A DNA stretch of 64,000 nucleotides from Porphyra umbilicalis (Eukaryota; Rhodophyta; Bangiophyceae; Bangiales; Bangiaceae). The stretch covers positions 62,001 through 126,000 of the forward strand of contig KV918868.1 in assembly GCA_002049455.2 (NCBI GenBank), read 5' to 3'. Within the stretch, counting starts at the first letter, position 1; each line of letters begins with the position of its first letter. Positions 43,015 through 52,586 of this stretch are shown here, in pieces. The position numbers and the translations under genes are program-made. Below the pieces are notes generated by a model that worked only from the letters and a program-made list of their open reading frames with translations, had not been told where the DNA came from and did no database searches.

Positions 43015-44373
43015 ATGCCCATGTCCTCGTCGCCGGAAGGATGTGGCGATGCGGCCCACGGTACTCTCCGTGGTACCCTTCCGGCCGCCCACGCGGCCAG
43101 GCTTGAGCGCGCTCGTGGCGGAGCCGGCGCGCGAGGTGGCGATGTCGACCACACCGATGCCGCGGCCGCCGAGCGCGCGGGCTCTCCCCAGCCCGTCAAG
43201 GTTTACTACGCGACGGAAGCCGGTGTCGATGACGAGGCGGCCGATTTCACGGCCGGGATGGATGCGGACGTTCTAGCGGCCTCTGGAGAAGCCGGCAGAA
43301 GCGCTGAAGACAAGGTGATTGAGTACTGCGGCATCGACACTGAGACGGCCTACGTCAAGGCCGGCAAAGGAGGCAAGCGCAAGGCCGACGACGACCTGCC
43401 GCACGCAAAGGCATTGGGCGGCAAGAAGGTCAAGATGGACGGCACGGCAGCCTTGGAAACGGCCGCATGCGGCGCTGTTCCTGATGTGCGAGGGCTCGTG
43501 GCCGACGACGGGCCAGCAACTGACGACGTCGCTTGCAACCGCATCAACGTCAAGGTGAAAGCTGTGGCGGCCTCTGACGAGGCCGTACGCGGCGTTGTCG
43601 GTGATGTGCATGAGGACGTGGCCGACGTCGGCCACGCGGCAGACGTCGACGTGTCAGGCTGCAAGCAGGTCAAGGAGGAGGTCGTGGCGGCCTCGGATGA
43701 GGCCGCCCGCGGCGCAATGGATGGAGTGCTTTGCGACGCGGCCGACGACGGCCACGGACACCCGAAGCCAGCCAAGGACAGCGATGCTGAGATGCTGCAC
43801 GCGACGGGCGACGAGGACTCTACGGCTCGCGAGTCGTACTCCGACCAGTACGCGGCGGCCGTGGAGGCCGTGGAGAGCATTGGTGTGTCCGGTGTGCCGC
43901 TGGAAGAGCAGCTGGCCCATCTCCAGGCCATGACAATCGATCACCGCACCCTCTCCCGACTGATGTCAATCAAGACCGACGCTGTCGACAGGAACTTGGC
44001 TCGGTCGGGCAAGACGTACCGCGCCGCTGTTCAGTGGTCGGCCAAGTGCCACATGGCCATGGAGGCGCTTGGCGCGCACGGGCGCCGCGGTCTTCCGTCA
44101 ACATCGGTGGCCTCGGCACTTGAGGCCATGTCCGGCTTGCACAATCTGGGCTCTGCACCGCAAACGGTGGTCCACAGAGCCAGCCTGGCAGCGGCGTATG
44201 GGGAGGACACGGCCGCGCTGTCCTCGGCCGAGGCGCATGCGGGGGGGGACGACGACGATGTCGTCCTGGGCGGTGTGACGTTGGCTAAGGACAACCTGAA
44301 GCTGACCCCTGTTAAGGGCATTACTATTAATGCGGAGCAGTCGGAGAATCCGGACAAGGCTGGGGACCTGTGA
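43015..44373 (+). CDS. Acidic repeat protein, unknown function (452 aa)
   Basis: I do not recognise it. I start it at the ATG at 43015 (MPMSSSPEGCGDAAHG); the frame is open from 42877. An Ala/Gly-rich N-terminus is followed by a Lys-rich patch (GKGGKRKADDD). Then come about three degenerate 40-residue acidic repeats with the shared core (V/I)KVKAVAASDEAVRG / VKEEVVAASDEAARG and VADD/VADVGHA, near residues 155-255. A helical C-terminal part (EQLAHLQAMTIDHRTLSRLM, YRAAVQWSAKCHMAMEALG) follows. Codon use is GC-rich as in its neighbours and there is no internal stop. Its position inside the Harbinger boundaries suggests cargo, or a gene the element inserted around. Confidence 0.65.
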   Translation: MPMSSSPEGCGDAAHGTLRGTLPAAHAARLERARGGAGARGGDVDHTDAAAAERAGSPQPVKVYYATEAGVDDEAADFTAGMDADVLAASGEAGRSAEDKVIEYCGIDTETAYVKAGKGGKRKADDDLPHAKALGGKKVKMDGTAALETAACGAVPDVRGLVADDGPATDDVACNRINVKVKAVAASDEAVRGVVGDVHEDVADVGHAADVDVSGCKQVKEEVVAASDEAARGAMDGVLCDAADDGHGHPKPAKDSDAEMLHATGDEDSTARESYSDQYAAAVEAVESIGVSGVPLEEQLAHLQAMTIDHRTLSRLMSIKTDAVDRNLARSGKTYRAAVQWSAKCHMAMEALGAHGRRGLPSTSVASALEAMSGLHNLGSAPQTVVHRASLAAAYGEDTAALSSAEAHAGGDDDDVVLGGVTLAKDNLKLTPVKGITINAEQSENPDKAGDL

Positions 44374-46223
44374 GGAGCTGTGGGCCCCTCCCGGGCCTTC
44401 TACGTCGGCCCTGAGTACTGGGCCGGGTTCCTGGGAGATTGTAGGTGTTTTTACTTTCTCGTTGCCAGGGGGGATGGCGGGTGCGGCGTGTACACGCTGT
44501 ACCGCGAGTGACTCCACCACCGCCATTTGTGTATCTTTTTATCTTTGTCAGACTGGAACCGTGTGTTCTGTTAGTCGTTCATGGGGAGCATAGTGATGAT
44601 AGGGGCCGATTCTTGTAGTGTTCCTTCTCTGTCATCTTATGAGGGAGAGCGTTGGCGTGTGACTCCGATAGATACTCTTCCGGTAGTTGCATTCCCCTTT
44701 TTTCTTGGTAGAGCCAGTCGATTGTCTTTTGTGACTCTTTGACGAGGGAGGGGGGGATCAACGGGGGTGCTCAGCCGGCACGCACTCGTCTATCTTTCGT
44801 TCTACCTCTCTGGGAAGAGTGGCTCTCCTGTCGTACGTAGCAACCACTCCCTCAGTCGCTTTTTTAACAGCCAGGTGCGCCTTCTATCTCCATGCATGCA
44901 CACGGGAAAAAGGGAATGCGATCTGCGCAATGGCAGCACTTGGGCGATACGTGCCAGGTCAGTGGCCCACTCTGGCCACCAGATGGCGTTGCAACTTCAT
45001 CGTTGGGGCGACACCGCAATGATCAAACGGCAATGACAGGTTTCTCTGGGCGCCTTGGCAAGGAGCAAGCGGCAATGACAGGCTTCTCTGTGGTTTCCAT
45101 AAATGCGGCGGCTGACTTCCGACCGTTTGGAGCCATCCAATGAAATGATGACATCAAGATCCGATGACGAGATAAAAAATCTGGTGTGGCTCACATGACG
45201 AGGTGAGCAAAACTCGGGTGTGCCCTGTTAACAAACCACGTGGCGGATCTTTAGGGGCGCCTGCAAAGGCCCCAAATAGCTACGTCTCCGGCAGGCCCTA
45301 GAGGCGGTGCACGAGCCACGGAAAGTCACTCGGACAGCCAATGAGGGACGCGCACGTACCTGTGCGGCTGCGGTGACGGCGGGTTGGGCAACCCTGAGCG
45401 ATGGCCTAGGGGCCAGGCTGATTAGGTTTGGACGAGAACCACTCAGTGCTCGGATCGCTGCCAGATGAGAAAGCGTCAGAGGAGTGCAGTGGATCGTGCT
45501 TCCACTGTTTCTGTGGCGGAGAGTGGTTCGGTCGTCCTCAGGCTGCTTTCGATGCCGTGAGCGCTGACACAGCCAGGCAGGCGGCTGACAAAGGATTGCA
45601 CGATGGCCGCTAACAGGGTGAATGCACCACAGACCTTCAGACATGTGACTGATAACGGCCGGCGCCGGCTCTACGCGGCCACATGGGGCCAGCTTCAATG
45701 GTCAGAAAGAGGATGTTTTTCGGGCCCTCTGACTCATGGCTTGGCGCCACCAGCGGCGAGAGTCTCCGGACTTGCAGACACTGCTCCCTCCTGCGGAACT
45801 CACAGTGTCCTGAACCCGTCAAGAAGGTACCTTTGGCCGCATTTTCTGGGCCCACGGGGCCCTGCGCGCTGCTAGACAGACGGATGGGCGCGGCGCGACA
45901 CCTCTGGACCAAGTGGGCCAAGCGCTGGGTCGTGTGCTCGCATGGCCTCGCCCGCGCTGCAAGCACCTCCTGCGCTGCAGCCGCTCTCTCCAACACTCCC
46001 CGTTTCGCGACACTTTCACCTTCGCTGCCACAACTTTGCCTGCGGCGGTTCCGACGATCGCGGCCACCCCTCTGGCGCCAGCTCCTTCGACGAGTTTTGC
46101 GGACCGCGTGGCCGTGAGGTTGCTACCAACGCGTACTTTTTCCGACCTTTCCATCAACGCTTTCATCCAGCGAGCGTGCGACACGCGGCGCGTCGGGACA
46201 CCCGTCTACGTTGCACCACTGCC
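44374..46223. other. Non-coding spacer
   Basis: No gene recognised. A direct repeat, CGGCAATGACAGGTTTCTCTG at 45028 and CGGCAATGACAGGCTTCTCT at 45070, is spaced 42 bases. An open frame from 45942 leads into the next gene, but its first 94 codons look non-coding. Confidence 0.45.
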
Positions 46224-47105
46224 ATGGAGGGCTCGCCTTCCTCACTCGCACAACCCTCGCACACCTCGCCCACAGCGCCTGTCACCTCTTCATCTACGGC
46301 GCCGGCCACAGCGGCGCCGGCCACGACGTCGTCTTCACCGCCTGCGAGCTCTTCATCCACAACTCCGAGCATCCCTCCGTCTATGCTTCCAACTACCTCA
46401 TCGCCCACGTCACCCCGCGACTCGATACCGGGGGCGTCTACGCCCCCCACTTCCGGCCTTCAAGCGAGGCCGACGGGGCCGAACGGGACTGGTGACCGGC
46501 GCGGCACTATGGCGTACACGCCGCGGACGGCTCATGGCCCCCCCGGTCGGCCTATCTCTAAGGCCCAGCTACAACGGGGCCTGCGGAGCATTTGCACCGA
46601 GTGCAAGCGCGCACAGACGGTGAGCTCCAACGTTTCGATTTGCCCTGAGACGTGCGCGTGCCCTTGGGCGCGTCGGCCCTCCGCACATCCGGGCTGGGGG
46701 TGGCGCTGGATTGGCACCTCCCGTGGTTACATGAGCCGTACGGCGGAGCGGCGGGCGCATCGGCGCATGTGTTATGTGTGCCGCCTCTCCGTTACTGTCG
46801 GACCTGAGCATCCTACCTGCCCACCGTGGTGCCCTTGCCCGTGGGCGTCGCCGCCCATTGTGACTACTCCCCCGGACGAGATCGGCTGGGTCCACCACGT
46901 GAAGTGGGAGGGCTACGTGCGCCTCGAGAACGAGCGGCGCAAGGCCGCTGAGGCCAAGGTGCCGCCGCGGTGGATTCAAGTGCCGACGTGGCCTGACGCT
47001 GACGGTGTGCGCGGATTGCGGTGGGTGAACGCGAGCAAGCAGCAGCCTCCCGAGTGGTGGGAGCCGGTGCCTTTGGGGCCGCTGCCGCCCCGCCGTCGTT
47101 TGTAG
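46224..47105 (+). CDS. Protein with two tandem cysteine modules (293 aa, unknown)
   Basis: Start chosen at 46224 (MEGSPSSLAQ), before a Ser/Thr/Pro-rich region of about 95 residues. The C-terminal half carries two related modules: CTECKRAQTV...CPETCACPWA and CYVCRLSVTV...CPPWCPCPWA, that is C-x2-C-x12-C-x3-C-x-C-P-W, each with five cysteines. They are joined by a Trp/Arg-rich linker (GWGWRWIGTSRGYMSR). A Trp-rich tail follows (GWVHHVKWEGYVRLENER, PPEWWEPVPLG). Zinc binding is likely but I know no family with this spacing. The stop is 143 bp before the Myb-like gene on the same strand, so the two may be co-expressed. No homologue is visible in the 5.15-kb element. Confidence 0.65.
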   Translation: MEGSPSSLAQPSHTSPTAPVTSSSTAPATAAPATTSSSPPASSSSTTPSIPPSMLPTTSSPTSPRDSIPGASTPPTSGLQARPTGPNGTGDRRGTMAYTPRTAHGPPGRPISKAQLQRGLRSICTECKRAQTVSSNVSICPETCACPWARRPSAHPGWGWRWIGTSRGYMSRTAERRAHRRMCYVCRLSVTVGPEHPTCPPWCPCPWASPPIVTTPPDEIGWVHHVKWEGYVRLENERRKAAEAKVPPRWIQVPTWPDADGVRGLRWVNASKQQPPEWWEPVPLGPLPPRRRL

Positions 47106-47248
47106 CCTGCCCTCGTTCAACTTTGGCCGTGCTCCTGGCTGTCCTTCCCGCAGCTGTGCCCGTCTTCCCCAAGCCCGAGCTCGTGTCCTTCGGCTCTTCC
47201 ATCTCACGTCAACATCACGCACGAGGCCCAACACCAAGGCCGCAGGAC

Positions 47249-48742
47249 ATGGACATTGACGAGATCGTCCCTATCGCTCGCTCGCCGCGGCAAGCACAAG
47301 ACCAACATCCAATGCAAGACCAACAACCAGGCGGCCAAAACATGGCCGACTACGACACCAACGACGACCACCCCCCCGGCCCAGACCGCACCCACCTCCC
47401 CGATCCCGACGACGACGACCGCCCCACCGCCAACCGCAACCACGCACCCGCCCTGCCTCCTCACCGCGCTTGCCTCCGCGACGGAGGGTTGGAGGACGCG
47501 AGTGCTGGCAACAACTCGCCTGTCCGGCCACGTTCGGCGGCGGTACGTTCTGCTGCAGAGCCGTATGACACTGACGGCGCCGACCACGCCGAGGAGGAGG
47601 AGCCGCGACGCGGTACCCCGCCTTCCGAGAACAACGGCGGCGCGGGTACCCGCGGCGTGTCGTGGACGCGAGACGAGCGCGAGGTTCTGTGCGCCGTCTA
47701 TGTCGAGGCCACGCTCAACGCCGAGGTTGGCACCGACCAACGCATGGAGGTGTTCAAGTCGGACTACTGCAATCGCTTCCGAGAGCGCTTGCCGGACACA
47801 ATGCCACAGGTGGCGAGGCGCCGTGGCCGGTCGACGTCGGCCATCGACAAGGAGCTGAAGTACAAAATCTTCCCTATGGTCGAGCGCTTCAAGAACGCGT
47901 ATGTTTCCGTCCTCAACGCCAAGATGACCGGCAATCCGACGCCGAAGGACCTGGTTAACGCCGCTGTTGCCAAGTTCAACGGCCTGAGCCCCTATGAAGG
48001 CTTCAATGCCGAGTACGTGGGCACCCTCAAGTGCGCACCGCTGCCGTATTGGGAGATTCTGCGCAGGCTCGACCGATTCAGCGGGGCTGCCACCATTGCC
48101 GCCATCGGCGGGTCGCGGGGGGCATCTGCGGCACGAGGCGCGACGGGCGCCGCGCATTGTGATGAGGACCCACTGTACGACCTCTTTGATGACGAGGACG
48201 ATAACGACGACCTCGCCAACGACCCCACGAGCTCGACGTACGCGCGGGGGCAGCAGCAGCTGAAGCGGCGCTCTCGGAGTGCGTTTCAAGCACGGCCTCA
48301 AGGAAACAAGGCCTCCAAGGCGTCATCCCGCATGGAGGCGACACTGCAACGCGAGTCTATCACCAACACGGCGGCGCTCAACTCTATTGCCCGGTCGGCT
48401 GCCCAGCGCGCCATCATTGCGTTTTGGTCGTCACCCATGGCGGCCGACGCGCCGGAAGGGCGCCTCTGGTGGCAGCGAGAGATGCGCCGTCGCCTACAAG
48501 AGGACGAGAATGGCCAGCCCACGGCCAATGCCAACATGCCAGATGTACAAGAGGAAGCTGACATGCAGGACCAGTTGGACGCTGCAGCTGCCGCAGTGGC
48601 GGCCGCCTTGCCACCATCACGCCGAGGGGGTGCCCGCGGTGGTGGGCGTGGTGGTATGCGCGCCGGAGACCGCGGGCGTGGACGTGGGCGCGGCCGTGGC
48701 GGCGTATGTGCCCGTGGCCGTGTCACTGGACGAGGAGCTTGA
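47249..48742 (+). CDS. Harbinger Myb/SANT-like protein, ends at a probable premature TGA (497 aa)
   Basis: Partner of the transposase at 50036-51508. Start at 47249 (MDIDEIVPIARSP); the frame is open from 47021. An acidic, Pro-rich N-terminus leads to a Myb/SANT-like domain (VSWTRDEREVLCAVYVEA to about residue 275) with MTGNPTPKDLVNAAVAKFNG and LPYWEILRRLDRF, paralleling the protein at 8117-9337. An acidic patch (DLFDDEDDNDD), a helical region and an RGG-rich tail (RGRGRGRGRGG) follow. The TGA at 48740-48742 interrupts the RG-rich stretch: the same frame stays open to 49345 with matching composition. A CGA-to-TGA change would explain it. Confidence 0.8.
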   Translation: MDIDEIVPIARSPRQAQDQHPMQDQQPGGQNMADYDTNDDHPPGPDRTHLPDPDDDDRPTANRNHAPALPPHRACLRDGGLEDASAGNNSPVRPRSAAVRSAAEPYDTDGADHAEEEEPRRGTPPSENNGGAGTRGVSWTRDEREVLCAVYVEATLNAEVGTDQRMEVFKSDYCNRFRERLPDTMPQVARRRGRSTSAIDKELKYKIFPMVERFKNAYVSVLNAKMTGNPTPKDLVNAAVAKFNGLSPYEGFNAEYVGTLKCAPLPYWEILRRLDRFSGAATIAAIGGSRGASAARGATGAAHCDEDPLYDLFDDEDDNDDLANDPTSSTYARGQQQLKRRSRSAFQARPQGNKASKASSRMEATLQRESITNTAALNSIARSAAQRAIIAFWSSPMAADAPEGRLWWQREMRRRLQEDENGQPTANANMPDVQEEADMQDQLDAAAAAVAAALPPSRRGGARGGGRGGMRAGDRGRGRGRGRGGVCARGRVTGRGA

Positions 48743-49345
48743 CTTGAGCGCACGCGTGGCCGCGGCAGTCGACTGCAAGGAGCGCGCCGAGGTGGACGGT
48801 CTTCATCCTCAGAAGAGGAGTCGGTTTCTGATGCGGACGCGGCCAATGTCTTCACTCCTCCTGGCTGTGCGCACGCTGCGGAGGACGCGGCTACTTCTGC
48901 GCAACGAACTCCATCCCCCCCGCCGTCGGCAATCGCGCCGGCGCCAGCCAGCTCCATTGAGGAGGCTGCCACGGCGGCCGCGGCGCTTATTGCGTCGCAA
49001 CCGTCGGGCGACAGCGGCCTGAGCAACGACGCGGACAAGGAGGAGGAGGCAGGTGACACCCACGACACGCACGTGGGCGCGGCGGGGAGAGAAATTCCTG
49101 GTAGCCGCGAGCTGGGTGGCTCCTCCCGCGTCACGTCCCAGGGCGTCAGTGGCTCCCGCTCGCCACTGCCGCCCCATCACCGTGCGGCCATGAGTCGTGG
49201 CCGCGCCTCCCTCGTGACCAAGCGACGGCGCTTCGAGGACTTGGCTCGCCGTGGCGGCATCGACCTCGACGCGCGCATCGTCGACTCCATGGACTGGGAC
49301 ACGGAGACCGACGAAGAGGAGAGTGCTGGTGAAGAAGAACATTGA
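48743..49345 (+). pseudogene. In-frame continuation of the Myb/SANT protein beyond the TGA (~200 codons)
   Basis: The codons directly after the stop keep the RG-rich character (LERTRGRGSRLQGARRGGR), then give SSSSEEESVSDADAANVF, a Pro/Ala linker and a compact C-terminus (KRRRFEDLARRGGIDLDARI, MDWDTETDEEES) before a TAA-like end at 49345. This looks like real coding sequence stranded by one nonsense change, or a readthrough product. Confidence 0.6.
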
Positions 49346-50035
49346 CTGGGCGGCCTTGGTCATCTTGGCCGAGAACACGAGGCGGACACGTGCACGACCA
49401 CGCCACTGGTGTTGTTCGCTGTCTTTGCGATGGCCACGTACGTGGCCAACTTGAATATTGAACTCTCTGCTTGTATTGTACCTGCCTGTAGTGTGTGTGG
49501 CGATGCTTGCTTTTGCGGACCTGTGCTGCTACGATGAGTAGTGTGTGCTGCTACGATGACCGCCGCGTAGAAGAACAACATGGTTTTTTTTTTCCCTTCC
49601 AGGGTTTTTTTCCTCCAACGTTGTACCATGGTTTCCGTTGCCTTTCTTCCAGACAGAAGCGCCTATGGAGCCAAATGCACGTGTGCGTAGGGGACTCCTT
49701 TGCGGACTCGTGCGACCCAAAGAAGCAGTCTAGTGACTCAGTGGCCGCAGAGCGCCGGCGGCTCGACGCACGCGCTGCGCAAAGTCCATGGCCCCACATG
49801 CTCGTCACACATACATGGGAGGCTCACACATACGATGCACACATTCTGATAGTAGTTGTTCTTCATAGCCTTTGTCCGCACCCTGTTGCATACTTCATCG
49901 CCTTTGTCCACAACCTGTTGCGTACGAATGGACGCCTACGGCTAGAGCTTCAAGGAAAAAAACCCTGCCCAACGGGGAAAAAAACCGTTTGCCAAAGCGA
50001 TGCACTTGCTCACATCACGCACGAACAACAAGCCC
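49346..50035. other. Convergent 3' spacer between Myb and transposase genes
   Basis: No gene. Contains T-rich tracts (49580-49612) and duplicated short phrases (TGTGTGCTGCTACGATGA; TTTGTCC.CA.CCTGTTGC). Both genes end into this region. Confidence 0.5.
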
Positions 50036-51508
50036 TCAGAATAGCGCTGCGGTGCTACTACGCGGAAGTCGCACATAGGGAGCGAGAAGCCTGCCTCGGT
50101 CAGCCCACACGTGCTCCGCCAAGTCGCCGAGAAGAGACAGGTGCGCGTTCACGTCCTTGGCCTCTTTCTCGGCCATGCGCATGTACCTGCCTGTCCCGAC
50201 GGGCGGGCCTTGGTCACCACGTCCATCAGAGACTTGGTCGTCAGTCAATGCGGTCACAGGCCCGCCCCAAATCTCGTCACCGCGAGGTCCGCCGTCCTTG
50301 GTAAAGGCCTCACTAGGCCTATCACTGCTCCGCGAGCCACCACTCCCAGCTCCGCGCACAGCAGCCGCGGCGTCCCTCCGCGTCTGCGCAATGAAGCCAT
50401 GTCTGCTGTTCTCGATGGCCATGTTATGGAGGATGGCCACTGCTTTTGCGGTGTTGATCAAGCGTGGAAGAGACATGTATCGCGCCGGGTACTTGGTGAT
50501 GAACCAACGCGACCATAGCACGGCATACAGACGCTCTGCATCCTTTCGAACAGCCTCTTGCAGGCGATTGTAGACCAGCCGCTTGGGAGTGTCGGGCTTG
50601 GCGTGCGGCAAAGCAAAAATAGCGTACCTCGGGTACCCGGCATCGGCCGCGTAGAAAAGCAGTCGACGCGTTCGGCCGTTGAGGGTGTACTTGTACGTCC
50701 TTGGCGGCCAAACCCCATCGTTGATGTCCAGCATCAGCGGCGAGGCGGCGAGGACGTTCTTGTCGTTGTACGCCCCCGGGCATCCCACAAACAAGTGCCA
50801 AATGTACAGGTCCTCGTCGCAAACTGTCTCAATCACTACAGAGACCTTTCCATTGCGGTCCTTGTACTTCCCGGCGAGGGCCTTGGCGCATCTTGCCCAC
50901 GTCCAGTGCGTGCAGTCAATAGAGCCGATGCAGCCCGGAAGACCTCGGGCAGCGTTGCGTCGTAGGATGTGCTCGAGCTCCTCGTCTGTAGGGCGTCGCA
51001 GGTAGGTTGACTCCCACTTGTCGATCATGAAATGCGTCAAACGGCGCGTGTAGACGTCGATGGAGGAGCGGGAAAGGCGCACATACTCGTCCGACCGGTC
51101 GAATGGCTCGCCATAGCCCAGCACGCGCAATGCGGCAGACACCTTCTGGATAGCGTGGGCCTGCGGCCGTCCAGTGGCGTTGACACTACGCCTCCAGCCG
51201 GGCTGGTCATGAATCGCACGGAACAGCCGGTTGAACACCGGACGCGGCATGCGAAACCGCTCCTCGAAGGCTTCCTCGCCGTACACTGGCGGCTGCCCAT
51301 CCACCCCAAAGTAGTCACGCATAATAGCGCGCGCACCGAGGTCGAAATCTCGCGGCCGATTAGGGCGGCGACCTGGGCGGGAGCCTCCTGCGCGCTTGCG
51401 CACGCGGCCGTGACGTACGGCCAGCAGGGCGCGGCGGACGTTGAGCTGCGCTCGAGCCCCGAGCAAAACAGCCAGGTCCAGCTCGTCATCAGCCGCCTCG
51501 CGGTCCAT
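50036..51508 (-). CDS. PIF/Harbinger DDE transposase (490 aa)
   Basis: A second, divergent Harbinger nuclease. I start it at 51508 (MDREAADDELDLAVLL); upstream codons to 51565 are open. Landmarks are FRMPRPVFNRLFRAI in the N-terminal part, GCIGSIDCTHWTWARC (first Asp), GCPGAYNDKNVLAASPL (second Asp), FYAADAGYPRYAIF, then LQEAVRKDAERLYAVLWSRW with the catalytic Glu, and AVAILHNMAIE near the end of the domain. This is the Plant_tran/DDE_Tnp_4 pattern and it is closer to plant forms than the transposase at 5053-6480. A Gly/Ser-rich ~110-residue tail follows. No internal stop, so it may be functional although its Myb partner is broken. Confidence 0.92.
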   Translation of the reverse strand: MDREAADDELDLAVLLGARAQLNVRRALLAVRHGRVRKRAGGSRPGRRPNRPRDFDLGARAIMRDYFGVDGQPPVYGEEAFEERFRMPRPVFNRLFRAIHDQPGWRRSVNATGRPQAHAIQKVSAALRVLGYGEPFDRSDEYVRLSRSSIDVYTRRLTHFMIDKWESTYLRRPTDEELEHILRRNAARGLPGCIGSIDCTHWTWARCAKALAGKYKDRNGKVSVVIETVCDEDLYIWHLFVGCPGAYNDKNVLAASPLMLDINDGVWPPRTYKYTLNGRTRRLLFYAADAGYPRYAIFALPHAKPDTPKRLVYNRLQEAVRKDAERLYAVLWSRWFITKYPARYMSLPRLINTAKAVAILHNMAIENSRHGFIAQTRRDAAAAVRGAGSGGSRSSDRPSEAFTKDGGPRGDEIWGGPVTALTDDQVSDGRGDQGPPVGTGRYMRMAEKEAKDVNAHLSLLGDLAEHVWADRGRLLAPYVRLPRSSTAALF

Positions 51509-52586
51509 CGAGCACCGGCCACGAGATGGCCAGGAAGATACACAGGCGGAAGAAGACGTGCCCACGACGGTGGTGGGAACGCATGCGCCCCAGGTCGGAA
51601 CGTGCAGTGCAGTGCGGTCCCCCCCGCGCAGGCACCGCCCGTCCGCCCACGGTTATCAGTACCTGCGCTGACGCGTTCGGCCGCGCTGACGTGGCCGCCG
51701 CCTGCCCGCCCTGAATCTCGTCGCCTGAGGGTGCTCGGTCCACCCGTGCCCTGCCTCTCCCTGCCCAACGGACCCCCTCAGAGAGGCTATGCCATCAATG
51801 CATCGCTTTCACTGATAATCGGGACGGCTGAGGGGTGCAGCTAGCGTCAGGCCCCTCCACAGGAAGATGGTCCTCGCACGTCGAGCCGGGGATCTCGGCC
51901 AGCCACTCATGGGCCGTCGGGGCGTCCACTGGAAAAATGGGACGCCGGCAAGGTGCGGCTGCAGTTCCTCTGACGGAGCCCCACCGGCCCGCACGGGACC
52001 GTGCTGCGCGATTTTTAAGAACTAGTCAGCTCCTGTTGTGTGGCGGTCACACCAACCTGTACGTCCACGCCTCATTGCATGCCTCGGACGAGTCGCTGTC
52101 AAGCTCTCGAGAGGATATCTGTCAGACGGCCCTACGCTTCGAATGCTGGACCGATGTCGCCAGTGCACGGTGACGCGCTAGGCACGGGCCAGCTCACGGC
52201 CCGGTACCAAATCCGGCCGTCCGATCCAAGACGCCACACGTGGTCACGATCGCGATCGTTGAGTGGCGTTCTCAAGCACACGACAGCACTCAGATTCGTC
52301 TGAAACGGGTCGGATGGGTTCGGAACAGTCGCGAATCGGGCTCGACCTTCTCCAAATCGGCCTTCTATGCGGAAGGTCCGCCGTGATTACCGAATGCTTC
52401 CGAACCCCCCCAGACGATATCCGGTTGGACTTATGTGGCGATTCTAAATTCGCAGATCGGCGTATGTGGTCGTTTCTGCATACATGACGTTGCTGGTGGC
52501 ACGGTTTTCCGCATACGGTGCCACGTTAGACACGTTTCGCCACGTGGCGCGAATATTTGCGGAACGGAACGTTGTTCGTAGTGCTC
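51509..52586. other. Right subterminal region of the second Harbinger element
   Basis: No gene. Contains the transposase promoter and, near 52330-52586, CCGAAC and GCGGAA motifs resembling those at the left end. TAA follows at 52587. Confidence 0.45.

Larger units (their letters stand above)
41218..52586. mobile_element. Large PIF/Harbinger-type element with extra genes (~11.4 kb)
   Basis: The element starts GAGCAACGCCAACAACGTCC after TAA (41215-41217) and ends, on minus, GAGCACTACGAACAACGTTC before TAA (52587-52589). The terminal repeats are imperfect, but similarity resumes 50-80 bases in (CGCCACGT...AAACGTGT on both). It contains a Harbinger transposase and a Myb/SANT gene in the same tail-to-tail order as the 5.15-kb element, which supports the reading. 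Two more plus-strand genes (43015-44373, 46224-47105) lie inside. The boundaries are inferred from short matches; the transposase and Myb genes are not in doubt. Confidence 0.6.
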
